A stretch of 64,000 nt of DNA from Rhynochetos jubatus (taxonomy: Eukaryota; Chordata; Aves; Eurypygiformes; Rhynochetidae), in NCBI GenBank assembly GCA_027574665.1, contig CM050690.1, forward strand, positions 73,947,433 to 74,011,432. The letters are read 5' to 3'. A program made the position numbers and the translations under genes. Below, in pieces: positions 63,015 through 64,000 of the stretch (its first letter is position 1; every line of letters begins with the position of its first letter). The notes under the pieces are model-generated. The model saw only the letters and a list, made by a program, of their open reading frames with translations, had not been told where the DNA came from and made no database searches.

Positions 63015-63134
63015 CTGAGCGCCGACCTCTTGGGCCAGCAGAGCAGTAGCTCTCCATTCCGCTGGTAAAATAGACAAGGTCCTTTTGTTTGGCGGCTCGT
63101 CGATCTCCACAGTGCCGCAGAAAGATTTGCTGCA
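63015..63134 (-). other. Possible non-coding exon upstream of CNTFR
   Basis: On the minus strand a strong acceptor (TGTTTTTCTTGCAG, ending at 63135) follows a long pyrimidine-rich stretch. The 120 bases after it are non-repetitive, balanced in composition and keep several CpGs. They end at CAG|GTGGCT, a moderate donor with GT at 63014-63013. If real, it would be a 5' UTR exon between a promoter near 63.85 kb and the start-codon exon. A minus-strand frame stays open across it but matches no protein I know and runs into low-complexity Pro/Ser/Leu-rich sequence, so I do not call it coding. Confidence 0.3.
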
Positions 63135-63189
63135 CTGCAAGAAAAACAAGGCAGCTGGTGTTTGCAGAGCAAAACGGTATCCTGCTGCA

Positions 63190-63430
63190 GAGAGGGGCGA
63201 GGGGGAGCACGGAGGAGAGAAAGGGGATGGGGTAGGAGGAGGGCAGAAATAGTGGGAATGGGGAGGGCAGGGCGTGGGAGCATGGGGGAGCGATGGAGCG
63301 AAAGGCAGAGGGATGAAGAGCACAGCCGAGGGACTGAGGGAGAGGGGAAGTGACAGCATGGGAAAGGGGGAAGATAGTGGGGAGAAAGCGAGGTCGTGGG
63401 GAAGGAAAGGGGGACAAACAAGGAGGAGAA
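63190..63430 (+). repeat. Polypurine (GA-rich) tract
   Basis: About 240 bases made mostly of G and A on the plus strand, for example GAGAGGGGCGAGGGGGAGC near 63191 and GGGGAAGGAAAGGGGGAC near 63397. On the minus strand it is pyrimidine-rich and lies just upstream of the candidate acceptor at 63135. It explains the long minus-strand frame rich in Pro, Ser and Leu. Confidence 0.8.
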
Positions 63431-63760
63431 AAGTGCTCAGGAAACTTCAGCTCCAGCGGAGCTGCCTCTGCCTGGATGCTCCCTCTGCCACATCCATTGG
63501 GTTGCTCAACCCTCCGCAGAGGCAAAGAGAGATCTGGAGTGAAAAATACATCCCAGCCCAGGCGCCTCGCAGGGCAGCAAGTCCAGCTTGAACTGCTCGC
63601 AAGGGATATTAGAAAAATAAACCCATCACCAAGCAATCGCTCAGCCTGAAAGCCCCGCCAGCTGCTTGCAGGGAAAAGCTGGGCTCTGGGACTCAAAACC
63701 CCATGGAAGAATCACAACAATGGCTCTGCAGCATCCCACTGCCCACAGCAGGAAGGTGCC

Positions 63761-63771
63761 CCCCCCCCCCC
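63761..63771 (+). repeat. Poly-C run
   Basis: A run of about a dozen C between AAGGTGCC and ATCAC, close to the candidate TATA promoter. Its exact length is prone to sequencing error. Confidence 0.85.
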
Positions 63772-63839
63772 ATCACTTTCGGCTGGGCTGGGGATCCCGG
63801 CTGCAAGGAGAGCTGGGGATGTTTTCCCCTCGGTGCCCT

Positions 63840-63960
63840 TCCAGGAGACCGCCCACAGCTGCCGTTATTTATAGCTCGCTGAGCGTGCACACCGTACCGA
63901 GCTCACTCAAGCGCGCAGGCAAAAAGGACCGACCTTGGGGTCGGGGCCAGGAATAGCCGC
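63840..63960 (-). promoter_or_regulatory. Candidate minus-strand TATA promoter in a CpG-rich patch
   Basis: On the minus strand a perfect TATAAATA lies at 63873-63866, in sequence with CpG density well above the surrounding DNA (about a dozen CpGs between 63850 and 63960). A start site would be expected about 25-30 bases downstream, near 63840. The orientation fits CNTFR, whose start-codon exon is 35 kb downstream on the same strand, so this could be a distal promoter. It could also belong to another gene or be chance. No clear donor closing a first exon was identified; CTTG|GTGATG at about 63630 is the best weak candidate. Confidence 0.35.
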
Positions 63961-64000
63961 CAGTGGCCAGAAATAGCTAGTGCCATGTTCGGCCCTGGTT

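Noticed and set aside
62818-63696. 292-codon minus-strand frame
   Set aside because: Much of it translates the polypyrimidine strand of a GA-rich tract into Pro/Ser/Leu-rich sequence, and other minus-strand frames are open there too.

Overview
This window is vertebrate, almost certainly avian, nuclear DNA. The main evidence is a set of CR1 LINE 3' ends, several closing in the bird-typical ATTCTATGATTC-like tail, an LTR of a type I recognise from bird genomes, and one exon that reads as bird CNTFR. Bacterial features such as operons, ribosome binding sites and dense ORFs are absent. Nearly all open frames here are chance frames in GC-rich non-coding DNA, frames across simple repeats, or decayed CR1 ORF2.

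I can support only one protein-coding exon. It lies on the minus strand at 28767-28848 and is the start-codon and signal-peptide exon of CNTFR, the ciliary neurotrophic factor receptor alpha chain. It has a good acceptor directly before the ATG and a GTGAGT donor. The gene runs right to left, so 28849-64000 should be 5' flank, 5' UTR exons and 5' introns. Positions 28766-1 should be the intron leading to the immunoglobulin-domain exon, which I could not find and which probably lies beyond position 1. CNTFR is Z-linked in chicken, so this may be Z-chromosome sequence (inference).

Three places upstream could hold CNTFR promoter or non-coding first-exon sequence. They are a CpG-rich patch at 42233-42760 with a minus-strand GTGAGT donor at its edge, a possible exon at 63015-63134 with a strong acceptor, and a minus-strand TATAAATA box at 63866-63873 in CpG-rich sequence. 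None of these is proven.

Repeats make up the rest. There are eight CR1 pieces (3.7, 8, 9.6, 10.2, 11.1, 23.5, 41.7 and 55.8 kb), of which seven lie antisense to CNTFR. There is a solo ERV LTR at 16555-17383 with near-matching flanking direct repeats, a TGGA tetranucleotide array at 2.1-2.6 kb, a GT array at 32.6 kb, a degenerate 38-bp minisatellite at 32.78-33.2 kb, and ancient MIR/L2-like relics. A polypurine tract lies at 63.19-63.43 kb. I found no CRISPR array, tRNA, rRNA or novel multi-gene system.
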